Assembly (NCBI RefSeq): GCF_000220395.1
Contig: NW_004086336.1
Location: forward strand, 1-64,000
Length of the DNA stretch: 64,000 nucleotides
Reading direction: 5' to 3'
DNA from: Ichthyophthirius multifiliis
Lineage: Eukaryota; Ciliophora; Oligohymenophorea; Hymenostomatida
Shown: one piece after another, positions 26,278-39,700 of the stretch
Layout: each line of letters starts with the position of its first letter
Position numbering within the stretch: position 1 is the stretch's first letter
The notes under the pieces: model-generated
Database searches by the model: none
Told to the model about the DNA's origin: nothing
Seen by the model: only the letters and a program-made list of their open reading frames with translations
Position numbers and translations under genes: made by a program

Positions 26278-29200
26278 TCAAAATAATTTTTAAATAACTT
26301 CTATAATAGTTTTATTATATTCATTAACGTTAGTTGATTTAGGTATAATTTTATTCATTAAATCTTTTGATTTTTACATTTTTTCTAAACTCTTTTCATC
26401 AATAATCCATTTTTGATAATCTTTGGGTGGGATATATCTTTAGTCAATTTTATTTATATCATATATTTATTAAAAATGAGTCTATACAATAAATATTTAA
26501 AATAATAAAAGTAATAATAAAATTTACTAGATTTTCTAACTCATCAATTCTTATTAAAACTGAAGTAAAAGTTAAATAAGTTATTTTTTTTTAGTTTAAT
26601 TTTTCATTAAAAATATCACTAGGTTTCCTAAATTTCATTTCTTCTATAATTGAGGCCACAGAGTCTCCTTTATAAAGAGGAACTTGAAAAATTCCAGCCT
26701 AAATATTATTTTATTATCCTTCATATATAGGTATACAAGTCCATCCAACATTATCGAAAGTGGGATTATTTTATTTACTTAAATTTATACTTTTTACTTC
26801 TACCAAAAAAAATGATTTAGGTTCTAGGTTTTCTCTAAAAGTAAAGTGATTTGGTTTAAAATGTGGAGAATTTATACTTGAACTCCAATCAAAATCAGAA
26901 ATGTATTTAGTGAAGTTATCAATTTTTTTATTTTAGTGAAAAGAGCCTCCAGGAAAAAGACTCACAAAGACAATATGTGGATATTTACTTTCTTGAACAT
27001 TAAAAATGGCATCAATTTATACAACAACGCCTTTTATTTATTTTAATTAATTTTTTTTTATTTATGTTTTACTTTTTTTTAATTTTTCTTCTATTTCTTC
27101 TTTTTCTTTTTCTTTTTCTATTTCTTCTTTATCTTTTTCTATTTCTATTTCTTTTTTTTCTATTTCTTATCTAGACTTTTATCTTTAAGTTTAATTCCAA
27201 GAAACCGAACCTGGAGGTGTTTATTCCATAATCGGATCCTCAGTTTCTCTGACTAAAGTAAGCTAATTTTATTGATTTTCTCTTAATTTTTAATTTTTAT
27301 CTGCTACATCTTTAGCTTCGTCTAATCTATGATATATTAATTCAACTAAATTCGGTTTTAAATTTTCTATTAAATCAACTGCATCTCTTACTTCTTATCC
27401 TAAAAGTTAATAAAGTGCAATTATAAGTTCTATAGAAAGCAATCTAACTTCATTTGAAGGATGAAATAGACATGGAGCTAATAAAAATTAAAAAACATCC
27501 AACCAATTCCATTGCCTTTCATCATAACCAGATTCTTATATTATATTAAGTACAATTTCTAATCTAGCCATCATGAGCCTATAAGGCTATTTATAAGGAG
27601 GAATATACAAAGACTAAAAGTTAGGATTTTCAATACAAATTTCTAAGCAAGCACTAATTAGTTATCCAATTTCAGCGACAGGATGTTTATAAATAGATAA
27701 TAGAGTATGGAGAGAAATATCTCTAGAACGAAAATTCAATTCTGCTACTTTATTAATTAGCATTGGTGTAAATTCTTTCAATGCTTAATTTATAATTTTC
27801 GGAGATACATCACTTCCACAAACTGGAGGTGCTAGTGCAGTAGATAATATTTTTAAACCTTATTTTTTCAATTAATATATCCTTTGTTAATATATAAATT
27901 TTATTACCTATAAAATATATTTATAATATTTTATCTTCAGATGCCGTTTTCGCCATTTCCATACAAGCTAAAAATAAAAGTTTGGAATTACCATTTAAAT
28001 ATTTTTCAGGCAATGGCATTTCTATAAAATTTAAAACTGCTTATGCAGAAGCTTCTCTATGTCGCCAATTTTCTGAATATAATGCAGTCCAACATTAAGT
28101 ACCAAATATTTGCAAATAGCCTAAATGAAATAACCTTCGAAGAATTTCTGAAGATATTTCTGGTAACTTTTCTTTTGTTTATACAAGCAAAGGCTTTAAA
28201 TAAAGTTCTAAATCTATGTCTCCTTAATTAAACGCTATTGGATTGTTAAAATTTACTTCGATTTTTTATTCTTCTTTTTTTTTAATCTTTGGTTATTTTT
28301 TTTTTATTATTTAAGTTTCTTTATCTTTTTCCCACCAAGCTGGATCCTTATTTTTTATATTTTTTAAATTTTAAATAAAATAATACACTCAGTAGTTTTT
28401 CTTCAGGTTATTACTATTATATCAAATCAGGTTATTACTATTATATTAATTCAGGTTACTACTATTCTTATACTTGTTCAGGTTAATTTTGCATTTACTA
28501 CATTCTCATTAATTCATTTAATAATCTAATTCTTTCAGCTTCTTCCATTTCTCTTAATTTTCTTCTTTCATAAGCTTATCTTTATTCGTCATCTTCTAAA
28601 ACTTAAAGCCTCTTTTTTTAATTATTTATATAACTATTATATTTATTAAATATAATAATTAAAAAAACCTTTAAATAATCAGCTGAACTCGGTCTATCTA
28701 AAACAATCATATTCTCCTGTGTTTTTTTTAAAAAAAATATTAATATAAAATAAAACAGTTAGAATCTACATATCTAGATGTTTCGTACAAAGCATCATAA
28801 CTATCTCTTGATTCTTATAATTTTTTAAGTTTTTTTTTTAATTCAATTACTCTTAAATAATCTTCTTTAGCAATAAAAAATTTAATTTCCCTTTAAATGT
28901 TCCAAATATTCTTTCCAATATCAAAAACAATTTTAATATCTTTTCCTAATACTTTTAATCCTTCGAAATCTTCCTCAATAATGGCTTAATCTTTAATTTT
29001 TACCATATCTCTTAAGGTAACTCTTGTTTCTTAATCAATAGGGGCATGATCATATACTCTTGCATCTTAATCAAACCAACCTATCATATCAATAGGAATT
29101 CCCAAACCAATTAATAATTTATCAACATTATCTTTATTTGAATCCTCATAAATTTCATTATTATTTATTTTACTCAGATAGTTTGTGTATCTTCCATATA

Positions 29201-29684
29201 TTTTTAATGTCTTTAAACATACTTATCCAAATGGATTCATTGCATTTCTTGAACTCGGCTTATTTATTTTAACTTTTAAATAATTTCCTATCCCTGTTAA
29301 TTTTATTTATACTGGTGCATTCATTATGTTTTCTCCTTTACTTAAAAAAAATAACTTTTTTAAAAAATAATTTAATTACCCTGCAAATTTATATTCACAA
29401 TCTGAAAAACTACCGCTCCAACCATCTCCTATATAAAACTCTATATGCGGAACACTTTTTTCTTATGAAGATTACAATAAAACATGATAAACATCAGATC
29501 TGTAATGAAAGCGAACAATTATCTCAATCGGATATTGTCCTGTTCGTGAACTTTCCCATGTCTTTTAGGTTTTGTTCTCTTATATTGATAATGTATCAGC
29601 TTTATTACCATTTTCTTCACTTGTATATGCCACTACATGAAATGGTATCCAAGATGGATCATTTGCTATTTTTTGTGTAATCAT
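26278..29684 (-). CDS. CEP104-like: CEP104-like ciliary tip protein
   Basis: Seven exons: 29684-29380, 29340-28770, 28716-28669, 28611-28387, 28346-27908, 27858-26528, 26481-26278; introns 39, 53, 57, 40, 49 and 46 nt, phases consistent, 1,040 residues. The N-terminal jelly-roll-like domain (WESSRTGQYPIEIIVRF, HIEFYIGDGWSGSFSDCEYK) matches CEP104 order. A coiled coil follows (IKFFIAKEDYLRVIELKKKL), then a Q-rich P-E-L-I-Q-Q-Q-Q repeat. A TOG-type helical array occupies about residues 410-700 (LIENLKPNLVELIYHRLDEA near its end). An E/K-rich charged segment and a C-terminal domain without the zinc fingers of animal CEP104 follow. CEP104 (FAP256) sits at plus ends and the ciliary tip and binds tubulin through TOG. 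The C-terminal half is lineage-specific. Confidence 0.8.
28387..28490 (-). repeat. Coding PE(L/Q)IQQQQ repeat
   Basis: Three to four copies of a roughly 24-30-nt unit encoding P-(E/D)-x-(I/V)-Q-Q-Q-Q within the CEP104-like gene. Most glutamines use TAA or TAG. Confidence 0.6.
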
Positions 29685-30158
29685 AATTTTGTTTTGTTAG
29701 AGGAATTATATTTATATATTTTATTTTATTTTTAAAAAATCTGCATACAAATAATAATTTATATTTGAAATAATTATAAATATTTTCATTGCTTATCAAA
29801 AAAAATATAAATTATATAATCTTTAATATTAAAATAAATTTGTTTATAAACATCAATATTTATAAAAATAAATAATGTCTATGATGATGATGATTTTTAC
29901 TTTTAAAATTTTATTAAAAAATAATTATTATTAATATAATAAAAAATATTTAAATTGTAAATTTTAAATTTATAAAAATAATTAATGATAAAAAATTAAA
30001 ATTAATCATTTAAAATGTGTTTAATTATATAATTTTGAAAAATACAAGAACAAAAAAAAAGTTAATTTTTTAATATTATAAACAATTATATCTAATATTA
30101 TTAAAAAAAAAATTAAACTAAGCAAAAAATTAATAAAAAAAAAAAGAAAAATATTAGA
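29685..30158. other. Divergent intergenic region
   Basis: 474 bp between the CEP104-like gene (minus) and the kinase gene (plus); likely a shared 5' region. No specific promoter motif recognised. Confidence 0.5.
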
Positions 30159-31034
30159 ATGACATCTATTCAAATAGACATACAAATAGATTCTATATAT
30201 GACTTATAAATAGTGAAATTATTAACAACAACAAAATATTCTCATATATATATTGCATAAGATTATCGTAAGAATAAATTAATAATAAAAAAGTACAAAG
30301 AGATAGTCACAAATACTGAAAACGAAGTAGAAATATTAAGCGAATTAGGATAAAATCAAAACTTAGTATAAACTTATTATTTTGACGGCTTACATTTAGT
30401 TCTTTAATATTACTAAAATGGAGATTTATTTGAATATATTTCTAAATAGCCTTTTGAAGAACCCTTATCAAGATATTATTTTATATAGATGTTACATATT
30501 CTATCTTTTTTATAATAACACTAATGCGCACATCGTGATTTAAAGCCCGAAAACATGCTTTTAGATGATAACTTCAATATTAAATTGTGTGACTTTTAAT
30601 TTGCATGTAAAGTTAACAAATTTAGATAGCAAAATTTGGGTACCCTTATGTATATGGCTCCTGAAATAATAGAAAATAAAGCCTATAATCCTTTTTAAAT
30701 TGACATATTTGCTTTAGGAGTTGTCCTATTCTCTATGGTAAGTGGATTTCCACCATTTTATTAAGCAGCTAGTATAAAAGATCCTTATTATAGTTTTTTT
30801 ATTCACGAAAAAATAGAGTAATATTGGAATAATATTACCAAAAAATATAAAGCTGTTTATAGTGATGAATTTATTGATTTAATTAATTTGTTGCTTGCTT
30901 ATAATCCCAATAAAAGATTAGCATTAAAAGAAATATTTAATCATAAATGGGTACTAAATATATGCAAATAACCTAATTTAAACAATGAAGATGTCATAAA
31001 AAAAATGAAATAAATAATTAATTAACAAAGCTGA
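30159..31034 (+). CDS. Intronless protein kinase with altered DFG (DFQ)
   Basis: One exon, ATG 30159 to TGA 31032-31034, 291 residues. The kinase fold is clear: LIIKKYK (ATP lysine), QNGDLFEYIS hinge region, AHRDLKPENMLLDDN catalytic loop, MYMAPEIIE, DIFALGVVLFSMVSGFPPF and a closing NPNKRLALKEIFNHKWV. Two departures stand out. The glycine loop is gone (LLTTTKYSHIYIA), and the DFG triplet reads D-F-Q, the Q being encoded by TAA. Kinases lacking a normal G-loop are often weak or pseudokinases; with HRD and DF retained, activity cannot be ruled out. It looks closest to the CAMK/SNF1-like group. No regulatory domain. Confidence 0.85.
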
Positions 31035-31391
31035 TTATGTCAAATTTATAAATTTGTTTTTATTATATAAATATATTAAATTGCAAAATTGCATATTTTA
31101 ATTTATATAATTATTTTTTAAAACGTAATTACTATTTTTAATTTTTTAATAATATTTTTAAATATTTGATTATATTAATAAATATTTTTTAAATTTCATT
31201 TTATTTTTACTTATTCTTATTTAAAAAAAATAATTGATTAATTTTTTTAAAAATTTACAAATTATTAATATATTTAAATTATAATTTTTATTAATAATTT
31301 AAATTTTTATCTTATTAATATTTAAATTTTTTATCTGATATTAAATTTTATAAATAAATAATGTAAAATTAGAATGAAATTACTTTAATTT
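31035..31391. other. Spacer between convergent genes
   Basis: A+T-rich 3' flank. No gene seen. Confidence 0.5.
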
Positions 31392-34300
31392 TCATATGTT
31401 AGTTTCACTTTACTATAAAGATAAAACACCATTTCCTAAATTAATAAATTATTCTAATTCTGAATAAACATAATTAACATTATAGAATTGATCAGGAATA
31501 AAATCTTAAGTTAATTTCCTAATAAAATAAAATAAAATAAAATAAAATAAAATAAAATAAATATATATATATAATTATTATATTTCTTTTAAAGATATTT
31601 ACTCGATATAAAATCTCTTAGATTCTTCATCTAAAAGTCTATATGATATCCAAATTACTAAATTTTATTAAAATAATTTATTTTCTTAAAATTTAATTTA
31701 ATTAAATACTTTTTTCTTTTTTATTTTTTATTTCATTTGTATTTCCTTTCATATCTATATCTGAAAGCATTGTGTCTATTGAAGAAATAATTTCTTTAAA
31801 TTCTTATTTGTAGATATTTGCATATTTTAATCTATTTTAAATTTCTTAAAATTTTTTGCTTTTATGTTAAATTAATTCTTAAATATTTTTCACATAATCC
31901 TAAATTAAAATTTTGATTTATTAATAAATATACTTTGAAATAATAAATTACATTCGGTAGATAATTTTATGAAAAACTAATTTGTTTTTCGTAAGTAAAT
32001 AATTTATTTTCCAAAGCAATTTAAGCAAATCTTTCTAATGTTAAAGCTTTTTCACCTATTTTATTATATTTTTTTATAAAATTTAAAATATTATTACCTT
32101 ATTTAGAATAAGCATTTGCCTATTAAAAAATAATTAATTAACTTTATTTATATTAAATTTATCACTTTCTAAATATCTAAAAAGTGTAACAAATTCGTTT
32201 AATTCTATATATTTATTTTTGTCTAAATCTGCGGCTTAAAATATATTATCTACGTCTAATTCTACTGATCTTTTTAGTTTTTTATATAAAGGCAATATAT
32301 CATAATAAATTTGGTCAATTTCAATTAAATCTTAAAAAATAAGTAAATATTTATTTTATTTTTATGATAAAACCTTAAGAATAATGATTTAAATTATATT
32401 TCTATTCAATTTTATATAAGAACTAATTAACCTCTTTTTCGTTAGAAAAGTATTATTATAAAAATTCAACAATTTTTTACTTTTATTAAAAATAATAATA
32501 ATTTCAAAACAATTAAAAATTACATATTTGCAATAAAATTTTTCGTTCATAGTTGTAGTGTATAAAAGTCCTTTTGTTTATCTATCATCAACAAATTTAA
32601 GAATTCCAAAATAAAAATCACATTCTTCGATATTAATACTATTGCTTTCTTCGAAAAGTTAACTAAATTTAGCAAAAAGAAGAATTCTTTTATTATTTAA
32701 ATAAAAATAAGTAGATTCTAAAAGTTAGATTAATTTATTTTCAGCTACTCTTTTTAGTCCATATTTTTATAAGAGATATTCATAAGCAGCAACATAAATA
32801 GATTAATTGTTACTTTGATAATTTTTTATATATTCGCTTTCTATTGTACAAATAAACTTTATCAAACTTTACTTTGAAACATATTATTTTACATAATTTT
32901 TTTCTTTTTTTTCTACTATTCCTTATATTATTTTCTATAAAAAAATTTCTTAATTTGTATTATAGTTTTTATCCTGTTTCTTTCTTTAGTCTCCAAATAT
33001 AAAATTAGATACAACTGTATTTTATTTTGAGCGAATTTCTTAATTGTTTGTAATATCTATATTTTAATTATAATTTATTTATTATAGTGGTTATTCAATT
33101 TTATATGTTTATTTTAATTATTAATTTTAATTTGACTTTGTTTTTTATGTGTTTTGTTCAGATTAAAAACATAAACTGTTTTATCTTTCAAATTATTTTT
33201 CATCTATTTCTATTTTGTTTTTTCTTTGGTTTTATGGCGTTAAAGTATTCCTACTATTTTTTTTTTTAAATACTTTTATAAAAAAGTTAATATTTAATTA
33301 TTTTTTTACTTGCTCCTTTCAGCTAATTACTATTACTAAGAATTTTATAAATTTACTTTCAAACTTTAATTGTCTAAAATTATTTAGTCCTATTTTTACT
33401 TTAACTCTTAATTTTCATTTATTAATTTTTAATTTTCATTTGTTATTTCTTAAATTTGATTTTATATTTTATCATTTTTTTCTAATAAATGGATATTTAA
33501 TCTTTATTATTCTTAAACATTATTTAAATATTATTGCATCTTTATAATCAAATTAAATAAAAAAAAATTATAAAAAAAATATACTTAATTAGAACTATTG
33601 CATATTTATTATTTATATTAAAGTTTTATTTTTTATATTTCATCTTATTAGTCTTATTTTTATTTTTAAATTTCTTCAGTTAACTAAGATATAGATTTTT
33701 ATTATTAGTCAATTTAATTTTTAAAAATTTAGATCCTCTTTACATAATGTTTTCTAGCTGAAAGGAAATAGTTAATAAATTTTTAAAGGTTTTTATCATT
33801 CTCATTATCATTTATCTAATCTAAAAGTTAAGAAAAAACTAGTTCATCATTATCATTATGTTCAATATCAGCGAATTCTTTTACTTCTTAGAAAAATTCA
33901 GATATAAATTACATTTCTTCATTTTTTTGGTAATTTAAAACATCAAAGATTATTCTTGTATTTGCTTTTCTTATAAATATTACTAAGATATTAGGTCTAT
34001 TTAATTATTTTTTAATGATTGGATGGATTTTTCGTTTTTTAATGAATTTTTTTCCCCAAATTTTGCTATGTTATTTATTGAAGAAATTGAATTGTTATTT
34101 ATATTATCTTCTGATATTTATATATAATTTTCTTCTTGTTTTTCGTCTTCATAATCTTAATCACATGGCATTTTCTATTGGTCTTTTAAATAAATGTTTA
34201 GTCTTTTTTCTAGTTCTTCAATTTTTCTTTCATATATTTTTATTGTTTATGCCTTTTCTTCTATTATATTTTCCTTTTCTTTTATTTCTTTTTTTAGTTC

Positions 34301-36522
34301 TTTATATTATTCTTACTCTTAAAGAATATATTCTTGACTTTAAATTAAAACGTCTTTAAATTCTTCAAATATTTCGTTTTCTTCTTCTTAGTTTTATTAT
34401 TCATCATGAATATTGCATTTTATTCTTTTTTTTGTGCTTTTTGATTATTCTATAATTCTTAATTTTTATTTTGTTTTATTCTATTTTAATTTTTATCATT
34501 ATCAAATTCCTCATCATATATAAAATCAAAAATAAAGGAACATTAAACACTTTTATTAAAAAACTCAATAATATTTTGTTAGGAAGAAGAAATAGAATCA
34601 TTAATATTTTTTTTTCTAAATTTTCGTCTTAATATTCATTATGTTCAATTTTAAAATTATTGTTAAGTAGATTAGCTGAATTAAAAATCGCATTAATTAA
34701 ATTTCCATTATTTTTTTAAGCTTCTATTATTAAACTACTTCCCATTTTTATAATTTACACTTATTTTTCGTCACTCGTATCTTCGTTAATTATATTTATT
34801 TCTTATAAGTATTAAACGATTCGTGTATTTTCAGTTTTTATTGTTCTTAATTATTAATTTAAGTTGTCAATTATGTTATTTTTTTCAACTATTTCTTACG
34901 ATTGTTGTTTAATTTTTACTTTTAATTTATTTTTATAATCTGTTATATTTTACAATTAATTTTCTATATCTTCTAATTCTTTATTTTTCTTTTTTATTTC
35001 TCCTTCTTTTTCATTCAAATCTTTCTTGTACATTTTATGCATTCTATTTATATCTTCTATAAATTATTTCTCATAATTATTTACATAATTTTACTTTCTT
35101 ATAATATCTAATTTTTAATTATGCTTTTAAAATGTTTTTTAATATTATTTATATTACTCTTGTAAATAAGTTTATGTATGAGTTCCAAACCTTTTTAAAT
35201 AAATCTCCTCTTTCAACACATTATAAAGAGACCTATCTTACTAATTCTTATAAACAAGCAGAGTAAACTGCTTATAATTCTTCAATTAATTAAAACTATC
35301 AATTTATTTATCTTATATAAGCTTAGTAATTATTTAGATTAACCAATATTCTAATTATTCAACATCTTTTCTTGAAGTTGTATTTTTAAGTTTATTGTTT
35401 ATAGTATTTTTTGTTACAGAGTTTAAAGAAAATTCATTTATTATAGAACTTACTTACTATTTATTTAAATCATAAATGTTTAATTATGAACCATCTAGTC
35501 TCTTAACATTAGATTCTTAAGACATAATGCTATTAATATTTTCATTATAATTAACTATTTTATCTTAAAGCACTTTAAAAAAATAATAATAATAGAACAT
35601 GGCAATTTTTTTAAATACTTTTAACCCAAAAATTTTATTTATTTATTCTTGCTTTAAATAAATCATCTACTTATGAATTATTAAGCAATGAAGTTTCATA
35701 TATTTGCTTTTATGTTATTTTTGGATCCCACTAATTTACAGCATGATTTTCTATATGTGAGGTGTCGTTAAAGTTATTCATATTTAAACAAAAGCTATTT
35801 ATTATTCCAGATATGTTATTATTTCTTTATATAATTATTACGTTTATTTTTTGAAAAAAATAATTTTGTTTACTTTATTTTTTATATGCTTGATAATTTG
35901 AAATTCCCAATACTACTTTTACTTTCTAATTATTTATATAATATTTATTTTTATATTCTTAAAAAAATTAAAGTTATTTACCAGTTGATGTTAATTGTAT
36001 TTTAGGTAAATATGTCATATCAAAGTTTATTTATGATTAATTCTATTTTTAATTTTTTTTTAAATTCTCTAGAGTGTTAAAAAAATCTTAACTTTTATTA
36101 CTTTAAGACAGTTACTTTTGACTTTTATTTTATTTTTAATGCTTTTCTTATTAACCAATTTCATTTTTTTTAACAAAATTACAATTTTCATTCCTTTTTT
36201 ATGAATTCTAATTTATTTAATCCAAATCATTATTTTATAATTCTTGCTGATTTTTCTTTTCTTATAAAGTATTTATATTTATTAAACTTCTCAAATTTTA
36301 TTCAGAAAACATTCCGTTTGAATAATTTTTTTATCTAATCTTATTAAATAATTAAAACTATTATTTATTATAGTTCGTTTTATTTAATTTATTTTACAAA
36401 GAACTGTAATTTATATTCCTAGAATCATTCGTTTTTTGTTTAAATATACTGTAAAAGCTTCCTTTATCTTACTAATTTTACTATAAATTTACATATTTTT
36501 CATTTTCTTGAGTTGTAGTCAT
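31392..36522 (-). CDS. Giant coiled-coil protein with p28-like dynein light chain motif and EF-hand
   Basis: Starts MTTTQENEKYVNLQ at 36522 and ends SLQQSETNI before TGA at 31392. Introns: 35981-35926, 35873-35825, 35618-35573, 35157-35124 (34 nt), 33584-33540, 32523-32480, 32373-32331, 32142-32120 (23 nt), 31951-31900, 31709-31658, 31602-31519. About 1,535 residues once five single-base deficits are restored (33257-33267, 34008-34013, 34426-34433, 34607-34615, near 35292). RQVSLQCVERGDLFKKVW, preceded by VYSACLQEL, matches the axonemal dynein light chain p28/DNALI1 signature R-Q-V-T-x-N-C-A-E-R-G. Long coiled coils follow, then a C-terminal EF-hand loop (ADLDKNKYIELNEF). KYGLKRVAENKLIQLL is shared with the paralogue at 40812-44787. 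Probably axonemal or basal-body structural; exact role unknown. Confidence 0.7.
31521..31561. repeat. (AAAAT)n microsatellite inside an intron
   Basis: About eight perfect AAAAT units lying within the 84-nt last intron (31519-31602) of the giant p28-like gene. Its position next to the acceptor explains why this intron is longer than its neighbours. Confidence 0.85.
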
Positions 36523-36780
36523 ATAAAAAATTATTATTATTTATTTATATATTTTAATAGTTAAAATTTTTTTTAAATTATCAAATAGATAATAATAACT
36601 AAAATAAATTTATTTTAAAACATATATTAGCTTAAATGTTTCATAAATAATCTTAAAATTAAATTATAAATATAATTAAATTAAATAGTTATATATATAA
36701 AAATAATTTATAAAATAATGAATTGATAGATAGAATTTTATTTTAAATTTACATATTTTATAAATTATATATATTTGTAT

Positions 36781-39700
36781 TCATTATTTTATTTTGTTTT
36801 TCCTCCAATCTTAATTATCTTCGCTTCCTTTTGAAAAGTTATTAAACTAATCTTATTTTTTATTTCTGAAATTATTTGATTGCTTAAATTCATTTCTTTA
36901 TTCGAAATTTTTTTATTTATCAAATCTTTGATTTCTTCTACCTCTAAAAGAGTTATTTCTTTCTTCTTATTATTGTCTAAAACCTCCTGTTTTTTTTTAT
37001 TGAAAACTTCCCGATTATTATTATTTGAAACCTCCTGTTTATTATTATCTGAAACCACCTGCTTATTACTATCTAAAACCACCTGTATATTATTATTAGA
37101 AAGTTCCTGATTATTATTATCTAGGATCTCCTATTTATTATTATCTAAAGCCTCTTGGTTATTACTATCTAATACCTCCTTTTTATTTTTATTGGAAATC
37201 TTAACTTTTATAATTTCTTTAACTTCCAAAATTATCATTTTTTTTTTAACCAAATTAATTTCTATCTTAAAATGGCTTTTTATCTTTAAATTGTTTATTA
37301 AATCTTTAAAATTTATTTTAATCATTTTTAAACTCTTTGCTTTTGCTTCTTCTTACTATATTATTGCTTTTTTATTCAAATCTTTAGTTTAATCTTTGAA
37401 ATCCATTTAATTACCTTTTAAGGAATTAAAAATTTTTGCTTTTGTATTTTTGATTATTAGTGTTTTTAAACAAATTAATTTTCATAGATTCTATACTAAT
37501 TAAATAAAATTAATCGGAAATTTATTATTATTCTTAATTATCGTTTTATACAAATGCAAATAAAGTTGATTTTTTTTTTATTTTTATGTCAATTATTTTT
37601 ATTATATTGTTTTCTTCTTATAAAAAACCATTTTCTCGGTCATTTAATTTTAATACATAAGGTTTTGTAAAATCCAATTATTTTTCTTCTTATTTTTTTT
37701 AATTTTTTTCATACTATTCATCTTAAATTTTTTAAAATTCTTATTCGCATTCAAAAACTACTTATTCAAATTCATTTCTTTCTTTTTTAATATTTTTTTT
37801 TAATTATTGTTTTGTAAATTTTTACTTATTTCTTTTTCTTAAATATCTGCTTATAATTTTTATATTTAGTTTCTAATTCCAATATAAAAATAAGTTAATT
37901 TTTTATCTTAATCAATTTACATAGAAAAACAATTAATAAATCCTTCAAATTAATGGAATAACAATTTATTTTGTTCTTAACCAATTTATATTAGTTTTCC
38001 TTATAATAATTTTCTTTAATTAATTATAGCAAATATTTAATATTCTTAATTTATAATAAATTAATCTATTTGGCTATCTGAATCACCAATAATAACTTTC
38101 TAATTTAAAGAAAAATTTAATCCAATAATATACATATATCCAGTCATCTATATAATAAATTTTAAATTAGTGATTTTAATTTTTAAAAATATTAATTTAC
38201 TCCTCCTAAAATCAAAATTCTTTTAAGTTAATTATCCTATTTAATAGTTAATTGCATTAAACTTTTTACAAGCTTATTTTCTAAAATATTTTGAGTAATA
38301 TATATAGATTTTTCTTCATTTATTTCAGCTTTATAATCAAAATCATTATTAATATCATCATTTTTATTTTCGATTTTTTTAATTTTCCACAATTTACAAA
38401 AACCATCAGCAGAAGTAGTAATTAAAATTAATTAGTCAATTTCTTATGCAAATCCGCATTCATCGAAAATTTCCTAAAATTAATAATTATAATTATTTTC
38501 TTTTTTCTATTCATCACGAATTTCTTCTTCTTCTTCATCATCCTCATCAAAATCTTCATCATCATCATCAGAGTTTGAAAACGAATATTATTCATTTTCA
38601 TCTTCATCTTCATCTTCATCTTCATCTTCACCTTCACCTTCACCTTCACCTTCACCTTCACCTTCACCTTCACCTTCACCTTCACGTTCACCTCCACGTT
38701 CACGTTCACGTTCGCTTTCACGTTCACGTTCACCTTCATCTTCATTTTCATTTTGGTTATTATTTAACTCATCTAATTTACTTAATTTTTTTTTTTTTAA
38801 TAAAAAATTACTTTTATTATTTAATGTTTCAGGTAAATTCTAATTATCTACTTACTAATCTTAGTTTAATGAATTAGTTTTTTTATCTTCTTCATCATAA
38901 TTAGCATCTTCTTATTAATTTTGGTATTTTTGATCATATTAATCATATAAATTATTTAAAGTTTAGATTGCATTTTCTATTTATTTAAACTTCTCTTCTA
39001 ATTCATCAACATTGTCTTACTCTCCTTCCAACTAATCGACAATTTCATCTTTTTATTATTCCAAATCACAAATACAATTCCAAATATAAGCCAAAGGATT
39101 ATTATTTTCCGAATTTAAATCTCCAACAATTTCATTTTATAATTTTTCAAAAAATTCATTTTATAAACAAAATGCTGCACTATATATATTTTTTAAATGT
39201 GCAATATCAATAAGAAATACTTTCTTCGAAAATTATCCCTTAAATTTATATTCTTTTAAATCAAATCCACAAATAGAATAAATACCCAAACTATTTCTAA
39301 AAGACAGAGCAACCCATCTATTAGAAAAGAAGAAAGCTTTTTCAGCGAATATATTATTTTAAGGATATTAAAAATGACTTTTAAGCTCAAGTATAAGTTT
39401 TTTTTATTAAATGTAAATTGAAAAGGGATTTTCTTCAATTTACATTTTATTTTTATGCATTTTTTTTTAATTTCTTTTATTCTTATTAGTTTAACTTTTA
39501 TGAATAAATTTTCCAATAAAAAAACCATTTTAAAAAAATACTATTATTTGTGTATTTTTATACTTAAATGTATCTATTATTTTCTATAAATTTACCTATT
39601 ATCCTAATTCACTTAAAGAAAATATGATTTATTATTTTATATTTTATTAGTTTTCATTTTCTTTTTTTTCGTTTTCTTCTTTATTTTCTTATTTTTCGTC

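Noticed and set aside
33087-34359. Several plus-strand hydrophobic ORFs
   Set aside because: Antisense shadows of the coiled-coil-coding minus strand; A-rich coding DNA read backwards gives F/L/I-rich pseudo-membrane proteins.
36789-37325. Minus-strand ORFs reading QEVLDNNK repeats
   Set aside because: They are open under the standard code but do not join the CCCH-finger gene. The frame with GGFRQQQ continues upstream into the gene body and ends at TGA 36781.
38428-38877. ORFs rich in MKMKMKV or HLHLHLH repeats on both strands
   Set aside because: Out-of-frame readings of the hexanucleotide repeat that encodes the EG/ED/ER tract of the CCCH-finger gene.
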